A stretch of 64,000 nucleotides of DNA from Pempheris klunzingeri (taxonomy: Eukaryota > Chordata > Actinopteri > Acropomatiformes > Pempheridae): the NCBI RefSeq assembly GCF_042242105.1, contig NC_092019.1, forward strand, positions 21,504,828 through 21,568,827, in the 5' to 3' direction. Positions 1 through 12,478 of the stretch are shown here, in pieces. The position numbers and the translations under genes are program-made. The notes under the pieces are model-generated. The model was not told the origin of the DNA, did no database searches, and saw only the letters and a list, made by a program, of their open reading frames with translations. The number at the start of each line of letters is the position of its first letter. Position 1 is the first letter of the stretch.

Positions 1-1380
1 TCTTCACAGCACTATGATTAAGAGATTAAGTCAAAGCTTGGTTAAATGACTCCAAGCAACTCTACAGGGGACACAATGTGATTTAAGTAGATTTTAAGTG
101 GTTTCACACTTAATTGACAAGTAAAGACAACAGACCTGTGTCCCTAGAGGCACATTGGGGAAAAACAATGGCCAAAAAAAAAAAAAAAAAGGCACCTTCT
201 GTGTTATTGTCTTCCTTAGTCAATTAGTTGACTGTGCAGATACTGTATGTAGTTTAAATGTTTTGCGCTTGTAAACAGAGCCTAAAAACTGCATGCTGCT
301 GTGAATTTAGTTGCTCGTCCTCTGTGGCCCTAGATGGAGTTTTACAAAGTTTGAAAAATAACCCTGACATTTGAGATGAACAGCCTGCGCTACAAAGTGG
401 AGGTGTGGGGTTTGAAAGGAGTGGGCATTTAGCAGCCATGGCATTATTAGAGTTGGAGGATACAGTGTTTGATCCCTACAAGAGACTAAAAGTCAGGAGC
501 TCTCAGCCTCTGCGGTCTCAATTTTGACCATATGCTTAAAAAAAGGGTTTACTTTGGAATTTCTGTGATCGCTTTTCTCAATTTACCAGTCTTGTCCCTT
601 CAGCCGTGCTGTGGATCACTGGTTAACGTAGCTAATACACTTCAATGCTGAGCAGAAAAATTGTCATTAAGTTTTAAAAAGGACATAAAAGACTTTTCTC
701 ACTGTTATTTAGTTCAATATTTCTGGCACAATCTCGCCAAGATAATCACCTTCATGTGCGAAGGGAACGAGGAGCACAGGTCGCCAGTCTGCACACAGAA
801 GATCCTCACTGGCAGCTGATTCAGCAGCAGAGTCAGAGCTCAGGAGTGGTTGTCGACATGCTTCTGCAGAAGTCCTGGTGAATCACCTGAGAACTATTCA
901 GGTTTATCTGAGGCCCTACGTGAGAGCAAGAGGGCGTTTTCCCCTTGTGACCACATTTCAAAACATCAGCTGTATACAGATGAGCCAGTGAGTGGCCAGA
1001 CAGATGGACTGCACGCTTTGACATCTATGACTAATGTTTGCTTTCTGGCTAATCTAACTCCTGTTCATTTCAAATTAAAAGGCTTCTTAATGTACTAAAC
1101 TAATCTGATTTGTATAGACCGAACGCAGTAATGACAAACCTTTCCATCAGGAGAGGCTGTGAAAACACACACAAAAAAAAAAAAAAGGTTCATTTACTTC
1201 ATAACTCCCACAGAGATTTTTAAATAAAAATGATGTCAGTCAGCATTAGAGTCACATCATGCCTCTAAACATTTCTTGGGTACATTGTGTACTTGACTTC
1301 AAACAGCCAATGAAAAATCATCATCACTCCTTTCCTCCGCTCTTGGTCCCGCCTTCTCATGCCTCTCTTCTCCCTGTGCA
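1..1380. other. Intergenic or intronic sequence, no gene recognised
   Basis: AT-rich sequence with poly(A) runs near 175-190 and 1170-1186. Short open frames occur on both strands, but none has a recognisable domain or good splice signals. Nothing else is supported here. Confidence 0.5.
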
Positions 1381-1564
1381 GCCCATCCCCCCTCCACCAG
1401 GGGGGGGATCCCCGTCAGCGAGCGTGGAGCAATACAGCCACGTGAAAAGACGCCGGCATCAGCAGCTGCGGCACAACTTTCAACAGAGCAAATCTCCTGC
1501 CAGGCAACAGCAGCTCGTGATTACATCACCACCAACATCATCATCATCATCATCAGCTGTCTAG
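1381..1564 (+). CDS. Putative 3'-terminal coding exon of an unidentified plus-strand gene
   Basis: A long pyrimidine-rich stretch (about 1325-1378) ends in a strong acceptor (CCCTGTGCAG at about 1371-1380). It is followed by about 60 open codons ending at TAG 1562-1564. The predicted peptide starts proline/glycine-rich, has a basic Arg/His/Gln-rich middle and ends in a serine run encoded by CAT repeats. I do not recognise the family. If real, the upstream exons lie before the window and the 3'UTR runs to the right; an AATAAA occurs at about 3416. The low-complexity composition means a chance open frame cannot be excluded. Confidence 0.25.
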
Positions 1565-4021
1565 TCCCGCAGTCACTCCACTCCACTGTCTGGACTTCCT
1601 CCACATACATGGCCGTGTCATGTACATAGTGTACTCATCAGCTGGGCGGCTGTGCCGTGCCATGTGCTCGAGTGTTTGTGATGTGATGATCGGCAGCCAC
1701 TGAACAGAGGTTAATGTCCGTGAGCCTTCAAATGGTCGACTGATCGTTTCAGCTCTGCAGATAATGCACGTGTTTGCATTGTGCCGTATCAAACAGCACC
1801 TTGGGGTTACATGCCTCATTGCCTATGTCTACATGCACACCTTCATTCTGAAGTCGTCACAGGTGTAATGTAAACAGCGTAGTCCGTCTGAGTTACTCCA
1901 ATCAGGCCTTATTCTGGATGTAGCATTGTTCGATCAAGACATGTTGGAGACTATTCAGATAGTTCTGGGGTCATTTCTGGGTGGAAGAGGCAGGTACCGG
2001 TATTTGGAGCACGACGAGGGGAGCAAAATGCTTTTCTTGTAGCTGGTTGTGAGACAGTTAATGGAAGGTCAAGGTTCAAAAAGGGGGTCATATAAATAAT
2101 TTTCTCCATTAGTGGCTGATGTGCTCAAGGTGTGCATGTCAACGAAACCCGAGACGTGACCTCCATTTTGGGCCCCTGCTGTGAAGAAGCAAACATGGCC
2201 GACAGGAACAACAAGAGTTTGGTAGAGCAGATCATTGAGGAGAGGAGCAGCCGACTGAAGAGCCGGGCTTTGCCAGTCGGACGAGCCGGATCTGAAGCTT
2301 GTTCATTAGCGTTAGGCTAAACTGTTTGCCCACCCACTGTTAAAAGCCATCCACTGAGCAGACACCAGTGTAAAGCTAATCAAGAGAGGAAAGTGGCCCA
2401 GAAGTCCAGACTCTGATCCAACCTGTGATGTGCAGACAGCAACAGCTGACCAAACAATACACACAAAGCAGGAAGGTAGACATTCCTGGCTTTCTGTGCC
2501 ATTTTGCATGCCTTTACCTTGATTCAAAAAGGAGATCAAAGGTCAAATCACATTAAAAATCAAAAATTAATCTACATTAAACTGCAGCATTTCACCCCTG
2601 AGCTCTGACTGGCTGCACTTCCCAGAGAACTCCATTAAAAGCAGAGGGACAGCGTGTTCTCCAGTCTCCATACTGCCTGGGAACAAAATGTACACATGAC
2701 ATGCAAGGAGCACAAAGCCTCTACATAACAGCCAGATCAGCTCTAACTGACAATACAGACACACTGAATGAGTCAGGTTTATTAATTGCAGGAATTTTAG
2801 ATTTAAAAAAAAAAAAAGGAGGATTTTCTTTGGGGGGGGGGGGGGGGGACTTTAGCTCACTATTATCACAATGATGCTCAAAAATCTTCATTAAAGACGA
2901 AATTATTAAAATGACACGATGAAGATGTTGCCTGCTGAACAAATCATTGCATTGTTACCAATTAATCATCACCACAGCCGAATGAACACGGACACTCTCC
3001 TAATTTGATGCACCAGGGCCATTTCTCAAAACGGACAACTTGTTCAAATAGAAGGAAAAAACAAAACAAAAAAACAAAAACACACGCATCTCCAGTAGGC
3101 TACAATGCTGATCTGAATTTGGTCCCAGTCAGCTGCACAATATTGCAAAAACAAGACCAAACATTGTTCACTTTCAGAAAACACAAATTAATCCAATTTA
3201 TCACTTTGTCAGCGGCAAACCTTTGACAGAGAGCTCTTCATTTCTGGGGAGGTGTCGCTCTTTAAGTTTCATCATTTCAAAAACCAAACGGGCCGATTCC
3301 TTATAATTTATTTATTTTTTTACGTTTTTACGCCAGAAACTACAGTTTTGGTGAGTTTTTTTTTTTTTTAAAAAAACCCTCCCTGACCAAAATGGCTCAG
3401 GTTTTGAGTGAGAAGAATAAAAGCCACATTAACATACAGGCCACCGTATAGAGGCGGTGAGACGCTTTAAAGCAGGCGGTGAGTGCTGAGGAAGCAGCTG
3501 CAGACGCTGCTCCGCACAGGTTACTTCTTTACTTCTTAATTTGTGAAAAGGCACCAGTTGAGAAGCTCTTACCTGCAGCCACACGGGAGTTTGGGCCGGT
3601 TGTGGACGCTCTGCCTGCTGGGGGTGGATTGTACACTGTGTTCACGATGTAAAGTCTTTATAGGAGGCCGGCACACAGTCAGTATGGACTGGGGGTGGGG
3701 CACTCCGAGTCCCGCAGCACGCACAAAGCATGTCAGTGTGCCATGTGAAGCACATAGACCTCCCCCACGCCTGGGAGGAATGAGCTCGTCCAACATTTGT
3801 GCTCACATGTTGTGTGTTTGGAACATTTTGTCTTCTTTTTTTTTTTTTTTTTAATCAATTGGTTTTCATCATGAAACACCAGCACATATATGGACTACCT
3901 GTGTTTATATCACACCATGTCTCTGTGCTGCTGCCCTGGTGTCACCATCTAATGTCCATGTTTCACTTCTCCCCCAGGATCCTCAGGAACTTGTCGTCCA
4001 TGTTGGCTGAAAAATAGTTTC

Positions 4022-4052
<31 letters not shown>

Positions 4053-4179
4053 TGGGTGAGACATCCTCAAAAAGTGATCAGAGAAAAATGTACATTTCAA
4101 AAACACACCTGAAAAGTTGGGTTTATTATCGCACAGACAAGAAGGTCCAATGCTCTGGAGCTGTTGCTCTTATCACACT
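1565..4179. other. Non-coding stretch with homopolymer runs
   Basis: Contains poly(A) then poly(G) runs near 2806-2849, poly(T) near 3837-3853 and a 29-nt poly(T) at 4025-4053. A short frame beginning ATGGCC at 2194 has a fair start context but stops after about 40 codons with no recognisable homology. No gene is supported. Confidence 0.4.
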
Positions 4180-4298
4180 TCACACTTCATCGTCTTCATC
4201 ATCATCGAGCCAGTTGTCATGGAAATGGAGATTTTCAGATTTCCATTTGTCCCCCGAGCACCTTCCGGGCTTCTCGTCCACGAATGGCTCAGCGGTGG
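4180..4298 (-). CDS. Putative 3'-terminal coding exon of an unidentified minus-strand gene
   Basis: On the minus strand an acceptor-like CTTCTCAAG precedes about 38 open codons ending at TGA (4182-4180). The peptide contains Lys/Glu/Trp residues and finishes with a strongly acidic tail of about ten Asp/Glu residues (WLDDDEDDEV at the C-terminus). A minus-strand AATAAA lies at 4127-4122, about 55 nt past the stop, which is a sensible position for a terminal exon. I do not recognise the protein, and no upstream exon was identified on this strand before the hmgn-like gene. It may be a real last exon, a pseudogene remnant or chance. Confidence 0.3.
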
Positions 4299-4349
4299 CT
4301 TGAGAAGTCCAGAGACAAGTGAGGATCTCTCAAACAGACAGAGGAACTG

Positions 4350-4510
4350 TGTGTCAGCCTTTCAGAGGACCTGTCCACTTGGTCGGAGGTTCGATTCCCA
4401 GGATGAGACACTGGAGACCACGTGGCCGCGCAGAGTCAGGCGTCAGTGCGAGTGTGTGTGTGTGTGTGTGTGAATATGGTGAATCAGAGGCGATAAGGAG
4501 CTTTGGATCG
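4350..4510 (+). repeat. Diverged tRNA-derived SINE fragment with (GT)n
   Basis: Contains a B-box-like GGTTCGATTCC at about 4388-4398, then the phrase GAGACACTGGA and a (GT)n tract at about 4450-4471 followed by GTGAATATGG. This matches the order of the common teleost tRNA-derived SINE seen more completely at 32754-33004. Confidence 0.45.
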
Positions 4511-5940
4511 TGCAAAAACCTAAAATCAAAGTTGTAGCACTAAGCTGAACTTTTCGTTTTGTGAACGGCGGCCTCCTCTGTAACCCCCCCACCTCAAAAC
4601 ACTTAACTGATCTAAACTATGTGCTCAGCGAGTGTTTGGCCTCCTGCTTTCTGTCCTTGTTTAGCTCAGGAATGCCTGTGAACCCAGTGACCCCAGACAG
4701 CAGGGTGGTCCCACGCACACTTTGACAGATTCTTTAGCCGCGACATTTGCTTAGCGTCCCTACATGACAGGAGGTAAACAAACAGGAGGCCCAGCAAGCT
4801 GATTTGTTCACTTTAGATACGTTTGTTATGACTTTGACTGTTTGTTTTCTTTCCTCTTGATGAAAACTGAGTAAGTCATAAATGTACCTGCCTCCTGACA
4901 CACCTGGCCACTCAGCACAGTGTCTGGTCTGTGGTGCGAAACGTGGCCCGTCATGCGTTCACAATAAAACTCCCGATGGGAAATTTAGACCAGTATTCCT
5001 GGTAGAAACACACTACGAGGTGCGCTCAGTAGCTCTTTCTGGAGCTTTCTATCACATCACACAGTCTTCCACAGCAGGCAGAGTTCGCCCAGTTGTCACA
5101 GGTGGCCTTTTTTTTTTCGTCCTGAGCATTTTAAGAAATTCTCATCCACGCTGTCGTATAAACACAGATTAAAAATCTACATCTGCATTTCCCTGACAAG
5201 TGGGCAAACGCCACGTGACGAGGAAGATCATGTGATTTGATGGAAAGCCCCAGAACAGCTATGAAGTGGATTTTTTTTGTCAACAACTAGTGTTTCCAAA
5301 GTTGACAAAGAATATTTTTAAACTAAACTAGAATAGAGCACAGAAGAAGAGAATACTTTTACGTATGCTTACAAGAACTATTTACAGCTTTATTGACTCT
5401 ATCTATGATTATATGTTGAATATTTCTAAAGCTCTTATCCACGTAAAAGATTAAATCATACAGTTTGCAATGGGGCATTAACACATAAAATAAGCAACAG
5501 CATTTCTTGCATTATACTTTGCCCTGTACTGAGCTTGTTGGTATCATTTCCTATTCTTCTTTTTTAAAGTTACATTTCATCCATATTTGAACATTATTGT
5601 CACTGCCAGTTCTCAGCAGGAGCTCACAGGATGTTGAACACATCTCTGTAAACAGCAGCGTGCTCAGTGTCCATACTAAGACCCCCGCACCACCACTGGA
5701 GTGAAGTCCAGTACCCAGACTGCCTGCAGTGATGTGGTGCTGCCCTCTACTGGTGCTTTCCAGAGACTCACTTTTAAATCATGCGCTGGTCATTAGTTAT
5801 TTGACCCCGAGTACTTTAATTTGTGCAGTTTTAGTAAATCCACAGCACTATTTCAGAGGGTACCGGTGTACTCCAGCATCTGTTGGCACATAGAGTATAA
5901 CTTGAATAAATTCTTTACATGATTAAACACCAGAACAAAC
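4511..5940. other. Non-coding intergenic sequence
   Basis: AT-rich with scattered short open frames. The longest (about 4882-5172, plus strand) has no recognisable domain. I see no splice-supported exon, RNA gene or complete repeat. Confidence 0.4.
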
Positions 5941-5979
5941 TACAATATGACAAGTACTGATGCATCAGTACCAATAAAA

Positions 5980-6367
5980 AAAAAAAGACCTTTATTCAAC
6001 AGGAATAGTTTGTGGTTTAATTCTGCAGTGATGTTTCAAACACGGGACTCCACTCATGCTCTGAATGAACATCTCGCCCCACTGCCCTCAGGGCGCAGGT
6101 ACAGAGCTCTGAGGTGCAGGAGAGCCCACTTTGGGAGGAGTCTAATTCCTGCTGTGATAACAGTCCTGAACAGAGCCCGCTGAATGTGACTATGGCTGTT
6201 TGCTCTGTTGGTGCTTTTCTATGTGTAAAGGTAGTGGGAAGTGTTGTCTTGTGAAGTATTGTTAAGTCTGCTGTTGTTGTGCTGTCATGTCTACTGTCTG
6301 ACTGTTAGTTTGTCAAGCAGAATCAGTGCTGTGAAAAAGAATTTCCCCCCCCGGGGACAATAAAGTC

Positions 6368-6399
<32 letters not shown>

Positions 6400-6400
6400 G
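5980..6400 (+). mobile_element. 3' end of a non-LTR retrotransposon (CR1/L2-type LINE)
   Basis: An open frame ending at 6183 encodes a tail with the motif LPSGRRYRALRCRRAHFGRS, typical of the C-terminus of reverse transcriptases of CR1/L2-group fish LINEs. It is followed by a 3'UTR of about 170 nt ending in GGGGACAATAAAGTC and an (AAT)n tail at about 6368-6400. This is a 5'-truncated dead copy. The clade assignment is from memory of such tails. Confidence 0.65.
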
Positions 6401-6699
6401 ATGCACCAGGTACCAGGTTGGAGTGATACGTTTTTCCTAATTCAGCTCAACTGGTCCTGACAGTCAGATACTTTAAAGTGCGTTCATTTAGAGGAGCCCC
6501 ACTGAAGATGTGAGAATATAAAACATCAGCTGAAAATAAAAGCTGAGCTTCCAGCCACTACGCCCAGTGGTGAAAAGGAGAGACACCTTAAAATGGACGT
6601 CCTGCCAAGATGGGACAGCGTATATTGATACCAAACAAGGCTACTGCCACTTCTCCCCATCTCTTCTTTGAGGTTTTCATGTCACAATAAAGTCAACAC

Positions 6700-7337
6700 C
6701 TTTTGACATTTTGAAAATTTTTATTCAACAACATTTAGATCAACCATTAAAGTCAGAAAAGCGTCCTTTTCCTCTAACAGAAACATAACTTAGCATAACT
6801 TTTCATCAGGTGACCGGGTTCACATCATGCATGTTTTAAGATGTATAAATCTTTTGACCTAATAACGGGATTTTTCTGTGGCATTTTCAATGACTACACC
6901 TCATGTCAACATACAGTGTTTCAAAACATTTGGTAAGCTTTTTTTTTTTTTTATTAGTTCAACATTAAAATTCAAGGAGATAAAAGGCAAAACTCTTTCT
7001 CTCTCCAATTTTAACAATATGCTTTAGCTGCCTTGTAATGTTTAAAATTAAATTCAAAGTCCAACTTTTTGGAAAATATCTATTACTCAGCAGTTCAAAA
7101 TAATAATAATAATAATATTACTAATAAAAGAATTAGACAAACTAAAAATGCCACCTCTACAAGATATGGACGGTAATCATTTTAAAATGGATATGACTGT
7201 AAGAACAAAGTTTTGTTACATCAAGTGCAAGCCCAAAACAAACCTATAAATGACTTTTGTAATATAAAACTTGGTAAAAAATACTAATTTAAAACTGTAC
7301 AATCACCAAGTACATAGAGTGAGCACGTCCACGTTAT
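6700..7337 (-). other. Probable 3'UTR of the HMGN-family gene
   Basis: AT-rich sequence directly downstream of the HMGN stop codon on the minus strand, with a minus-strand AATAAA at 6725-6720. There is no competing gene. The 3' end is inferred from the signal only. Confidence 0.45.
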
Positions 7338-10300
7338 TCATTTGGCTTCAGTGGCTTCGGCCTTTGGCTCCTGGGGACAGGAAATAAGAACACAGCATGT
7401 TACATGCATTGTTTTGGCAGTGTGACAGTACGTTTCCCTTTGCTGTGACCATTGCGATGCTACGATCTGATACAATTTATCTCATTTAATATGCTAATTA
7501 AGATTTCATCAAATCATACAAGTCATGAAAATAAAAATGATCGCCGTCAGAGTGACCGGACTGCATCTATTGACGGGAGATAAAGCTGAAATGTGCTGAA
7601 GTACTTACGTTTTCAGAAACATTCAGAGGACGCCGACACATTGTGGTGATTTTCCTGAGCTTTCATGTGATTGGTATTTTTTTTTTTTAAGTTTATAATT
7701 CTAGGTTTTGCCCACAAAACCACAAGTTTGCAGATGCATATTGTCCACAGATATCTGCATTTCCTCTTATACAGCCTGGCTTTAGCTAAGCTAACTTTAG
7801 CTAATACTGGTCTTTTTCCTTTAGTACTTCGATTTTATATAATACCTCTATTTTTTATATTTTATTTTATTCTATATATTTATGAGAGCGTAATTTTGTA
7901 CCATCCCATGTGAAAATGTGTGTTGGTATGACAAATAAAGTTCCTTGATTGATTCCTTGCTAGATATTTAACTATTAACCTCTAAAATGTGATTGGTAAT
8001 TTCTCTTCTTGAAGTAATGTTAAGTTACCGTAAACGAATAGGAAATAGGAAAGGAATTAAAGGGACAGCTGACCTTAGGAAATGTATTTTTGATTCTATG
8101 ACATGCACTAGTATTTTTCCATCTAGCTCGTAAAGGTGCAAGTTGCTGAGTTTTGGGGATATCAGCTGAAGAGACATCTGACTGCTCTCCAATACAATAG
8201 AACTGGATGGCACTAAGCTTGTGGTGCTCTAAGTGCTAAAAATATATATCAAAATAATTATTAAAAATATGATGTTCTCATGAAAGCGCAGGATGTCAAC
8301 AGTAGTGGTATACTACTCAGCTGAGCCTACATGAAAGTGCTTCACAGTCAGGTCTGTGGTCTATCTTGAGTAAGCGGGTCATGATTTCAGGAGAGACACC
8401 TGGCTGTTGAGTTTTTCATATGTATATTTCTGGCGCTTTGAGCATCACAAGCTGAGTGCCACCCAGTTCCACTGTATTTGAGAGAGGAGACATGCCTACG
8501 GCCATTATCTCCATAACTTGGCAACTGACACCAACACCCATCTAGATGGATAAATACTACTACAGCTAAAAGGTGAAAAATATATGTATTTTTTATGTAT
8601 ATGTATTTTGGGGTGAACTGTCCCTTTAAAGTAGCCTGTTTAGTAGCAGCTGTGTTTTGGTACTGACGAGTCAAATGCTGATTCCTGCATTTAATTTCAT
8701 TAGCTTTTCAATTCATAACATTTGTTCTCATCCTCTCAACACTCAGAGGACACTCAGACAGGTAACAAAGTAAGAATGCTGTGCTTTGCTAATTTGGTCA
8801 CATGGATTTGTTGTATTTATTTAATAGCACAAACCGTGTGCAAATAACAAGAACAATTCTGAAAAGAAACAAACCTCAGCCTTGGTGCTCCCATTTTCAG
8901 CTGGCTTGGCCTTCTTTGCTTTGGGTGCCTTCTACAAAACAACATGATGCTTTCTTATTAACAGATTAGAGTCCTCCAACTAATACACAATCACCACTTT
9001 ATCAGAATAATGAACAAAATCAAGTGTACCAAAGTGTCTAAATTGGCTCTCAAAAGGTTTTTTGGAAGGTTAAATTTAATTTCCCTTCAAGGTCTGAATC
9101 AGTTTAACACAGACGTTATGTTGGGATCAGCTTGTGTTATCAGTGTCATACTTTTGTAACAGCCTTTTTCTTCTCCACTGGTGCAGCTACAGGTCTCTGC
9201 AAAACAAGAAGATATTTCAAATAGTAAGTGACAGTCGATCGTACAACACAAAAGCACGGGTTACAAGTGACAAATAATGTCTGGTAATGGAAAAAGTATG
9301 AGAGTTTGTGCAGCATGTACGTGCAATGCAAATAGACAGATGCTATGCTCATACAAATTTCAGTTTCAACGTCTAAATTAATCCTCTGGGGAAACTGTTG
9401 TTGAAAAAACAACTAACTTTCAGATGATGATCAAGTTTAATCATAAAGCAAGTCCTTTATAATTCATTGTGTTTCTAATAACTTACCGTCGCCAGGCGTG
9501 GGGACTTTCTTCTTTGCTGTTGAGACAGGAGGAAGAAAATCTCCAGTAAAACTGTGATTGCAGACGCAACTAATTTGCCTGATTTTTTTAAACAGACGAC
9601 CATTACTAAAGTATGACGTTCGCTGCCTAAGGAGTCAAGACGTCTTGTCCTGTCAAAATGACTTAAAACAGAAAACTAAAATCTGGGTAAAATTACATTT
9701 AAAAAAATGCATTGAAGTCCAAACCTCAACAATCAGTTTATTCAAGGTAAACACAATCTGTAGAAATGTACCATATTCTTGGAATAACAGAGCAATGATG
9801 TAACATGAATAATATAAACAAATGACTTTTTACTAACCTCAGGGTTGACGGGTTTCTGAAAGACAAATAACAGAAAAACACGATATTATAATTTAAATTC
9901 CAGTGTTACACATTACATCTTTTACTGGCAGAAAAATAAAATAAAGTCCTACAGACATACAAGGAATCTGTGTTGCTATTTATGCGTAATAATAAACATA
10001 AATACTAAATAGGCACATTTAAAATGCAGAAACAGAAAGTGAAACATGTTCAGTTTGTGCGGGAACAACCCTGAACCCCGGAGTTAACTTGTGCTCTGGT
10101 GATCAGGAAGAGCTTCCCGCCCAATATTTGAATTCAAATCGGGGCTGTACTGTCACCATGACACCGCTTTGGCGCCCTGACAGCTTCCTTTGTTTTGTAT
10201 CAGTGCGCGCCGACAGACAGCTGGAGGGACACTGATAAGATTACTACTTTACTAATCTGTAGCTACGCCCATGTAATACATGCAGCCAAGAGCAAACATG

Positions 10301-11238
10301 CAGAGATTGCAAAAAAATATATAATGGCATTTCAGTGTAATTAAAGAAACCGCTTTTAATTATTAATATCTTTTTTTTTTTTTTTTTAATGTCAAATGTT
10401 TTCTTTTTTATATATATAAAAAAAACAGGTTGCGTAACCGCGACGATCAAAATGAACTTTATTCCAAATCAAACGATATAGTCCTCTGTGAGATGAGCAG
10501 CTTAAATAGTTTACACCGCTCCATTTGTTCATTTACTGATCTGCAGCTCTGGTGTAGAGCAATGTCAGATATTTTAAAGGCCATTATTGATTTAATTCAA
10601 CCCGACTGGCGACATATTAAACCTGTTTTGAATCGACATGCAAGAACAAGCCTGACTTTTCTTCTTCAAAACAGAGAAAGAAAAAAAAAAAAAAAAAAAA
10701 AAACATTAAGGCCACTTCCCATCCCCCAACTCCTTCCTCAAATTTTGCAGCTTGTGCTTCATTAAGCTCTCACGACGAGTCGGCTTATAACACAACTAAT
10801 GCATTCGCATTAACCGGATAGTTACACGTTTACGGCGTGTGTCTAAAGTTTGTAGTTGTGTCTAAGCTGTCAACATTTGTGCCCCAGCCTCCTGTCAAAG
10901 AGGGCAGAGACCAACACACACTGCACCGCGCAATGTCAGCGGCTACACCGAGCACAGCTTTGGCACAGGACGTCGAAATGTATTTTACCAGCAATGTCTG
11001 ACTTATTAGTAGATATTTTAGCTCGCTGCCTCGACCACAAACTTTTATTTTCGACAAATGGGAGGATGCCTGAGCAGGTCTCCCCTGTCGGACCGCCATG
11101 TCTGTAACGTTTGTTGGGGATGATGACGTTCCTCTGATGCACAAATATCAAACGCAGCCCGACATGAACAACACGGACCTGATGCACTGAGTTGGATAAA
11201 ATAAAATAAAATAAAAATATTACCTTCGCTTTGCCCAT
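7338..11238 (-). CDS. HMGN-family nucleosome-binding protein (hmgn2-like)
   Basis: Six short exons, all phase 0: 11238-11224, 9855-9838, 9516-9487, 9196-9152, 8931-8875 and 7370-7338 (stop TGA). They encode 65 aa. Each exon matches one HMGN exon: a short basic start (MGKAK where mammals have MPKRK), a linker, a 10-codon exon with the nucleosome-binding core (QRRKSPRLAT versus the family PQRRSARLSA), a Lys/Pro/Ala exon, an exon containing PAENGSTKAE as in HMGN C-termini, and a short acidic/Ala tail. HMGN proteins bind nucleosome cores and loosen chromatin. The neighbour dhdds matches mammalian DHDDS-HMGN2 synteny. The protein is shorter than HMGN2 (90 aa) and its core is altered, so it may be a diverged hmgn2 or another fish HMGN paralogue. 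A small exon could have been missed in the 1.4-kb first intron. Confidence 0.8.
7790..7960 (+). mobile_element. LINE 3'-tail fragment
   Basis: Ends with GTTGGTATGACAAATAAAGT followed by TTGATTGATT, a form typical of fish LINE 3' tails. It lies in the last intron of the HMGN gene, opposite to its transcription. Confidence 0.4.
8057..8629. mobile_element. MITE with AGGGACAG termini flanked by TTAA
   Basis: The left end TTAAAGGGACAGCTGACC (from 8057) is the inverted counterpart of the right end GGGTGAACTGTCCCTTTAA (to 8629). TTAA on both sides suggests a target duplication. It has no coding capacity and lies in the last intron of the HMGN gene. Confidence 0.65.
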
Positions 11239-11640
11239 GATGTTGACGGGAACTCAACGAAAGCTCAGAAAAATATAACCGGGAAAACGAGCTTTTTTTC
11301 GGAGAGATAACAGACGCCAGCCGACCAGTTGCTGAATAAAATGGCGAATGTATAATGCAAACGAATGTTTTTGTAGTTTATACACTGAAATATAAGAACG
11401 AAACCGGTTTGAGCCAGTTTTGTATTTCGCTGTCTGTCATTGGATGCAAATGCGTCACGTGGCCACAGGCGCCACCCACCTGTCAGAGAGGCAGGAAGCG
11501 GTGCGGAGAGCCGTACTTACCGGGGCTGCCGAGAGCCGCGGGGCGGCGCTGTTTGGGTGGTGGATCCGGGTCGTGCTCGGCTAGACGGCACTTCTTCTTC
11601 AGCGACAGTAGTCCGGTTTACTGCTAACAGATCTCACCAA
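11239..11640. promoter_or_regulatory. CpG-rich promoter region of the HMGN gene
   Basis: Lies just upstream of the minus-strand start codon at 11238. CpG density rises at 11440-11600, while the flanks are AT-rich. Open frames here are GC-driven shadows. The transcription start is not determined. Confidence 0.45.
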
Positions 11641-11879
11641 AGAAGAGTGACAAAATGCATTTACTAAAGTACTGTAAGCACATTTTGAGGTTAATTTAAT
11701 GATATTATTTTCATGTACCCCAGTCTGCTATCCCACTACCCCTCAGAGGAAGATATTGTGTTTTTATTCCACTAGATTTATCTCACAGATAGATTAGTTA
11801 CTCTCAAACATGAGTCAGTTAATAATGTGATGTGATGTGATGGATAAAAGCAGGAATCACATCTGCCAGTGAATTCAGA

Positions 11880-12007
11880 CTTTGAGCCTGCGGCCTGTGT
11901 GTGTGGAGTTTGCACAGTGTCCTCGTGCTTGTGTGGCTTCCTCCCACAGGCCAAAGACTAGCAGGTTAGGTTCATTGGGCCAAGGTGCGAGTGTAAGCGT
12001 AGATGGT

Positions 12008-12045
<38 letters not shown>

Positions 12046-12105
12046 AGCCCTGTGATCAGGTGGCGACAAGTCCAGGGTGTACCCCTCCTCTTGGATGGGT
12101 AAATG
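11880..12105 (+). repeat. Dispersed fish repeat with (GT)n microsatellite
   Basis: Contains the ordered phrases GGAGTTTGCACAGTGTCC, GGCTTCCTCCCACAGGCC, CAGGTTAGGTTCATTGG, a (GT)n run at about 12011-12044 and TCCAGGGTGTACCCC. I recognise this combination as a very common dispersed repeat of teleost genomes. It has no coding capacity. Confidence 0.6.
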
Positions 12106-12478
12106 CTGCTTACTCCTTAATATAACCCTGTTACAGTCATTTATATACAAATGTTGCACTCTAAATTGGGCCATTCTGCAGTAGAATACTTTGATACTTG
12201 AAGTACATGTTGCTGCTTTTACCCAGGTAAAATATCTCAATACATCCTCCTCCACTGTATTAAAGTGGCACTACTTGTATGAAGGTTTTCTCTCTGAGGG
12301 AACATTAGGTTCATTGGTGTATCCTCTGGAAGGGCATTCAAAAACCTAATTCTAGACGGTGGACTAAGACGATGTCTTGCAGAAAAACTAAGATATGCAA
12401 GAGATAATTTGAAAAAATAGAATTTGAGAATATTTTTTTAATACATATATATAATGTGGCACACCTGATTGCGTAGAC

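Noticed and set aside
2132..2320. Open frame beginning near a good ATGGCC start context (2194)
   Set aside because: Only about 40 codons from that start, no donor or homology; not enough to call a gene.
11875..12255. 126-codon minus-strand open frame
   Set aside because: Covers a dispersed repeat and a (CA)n run (Thr-His repeats).
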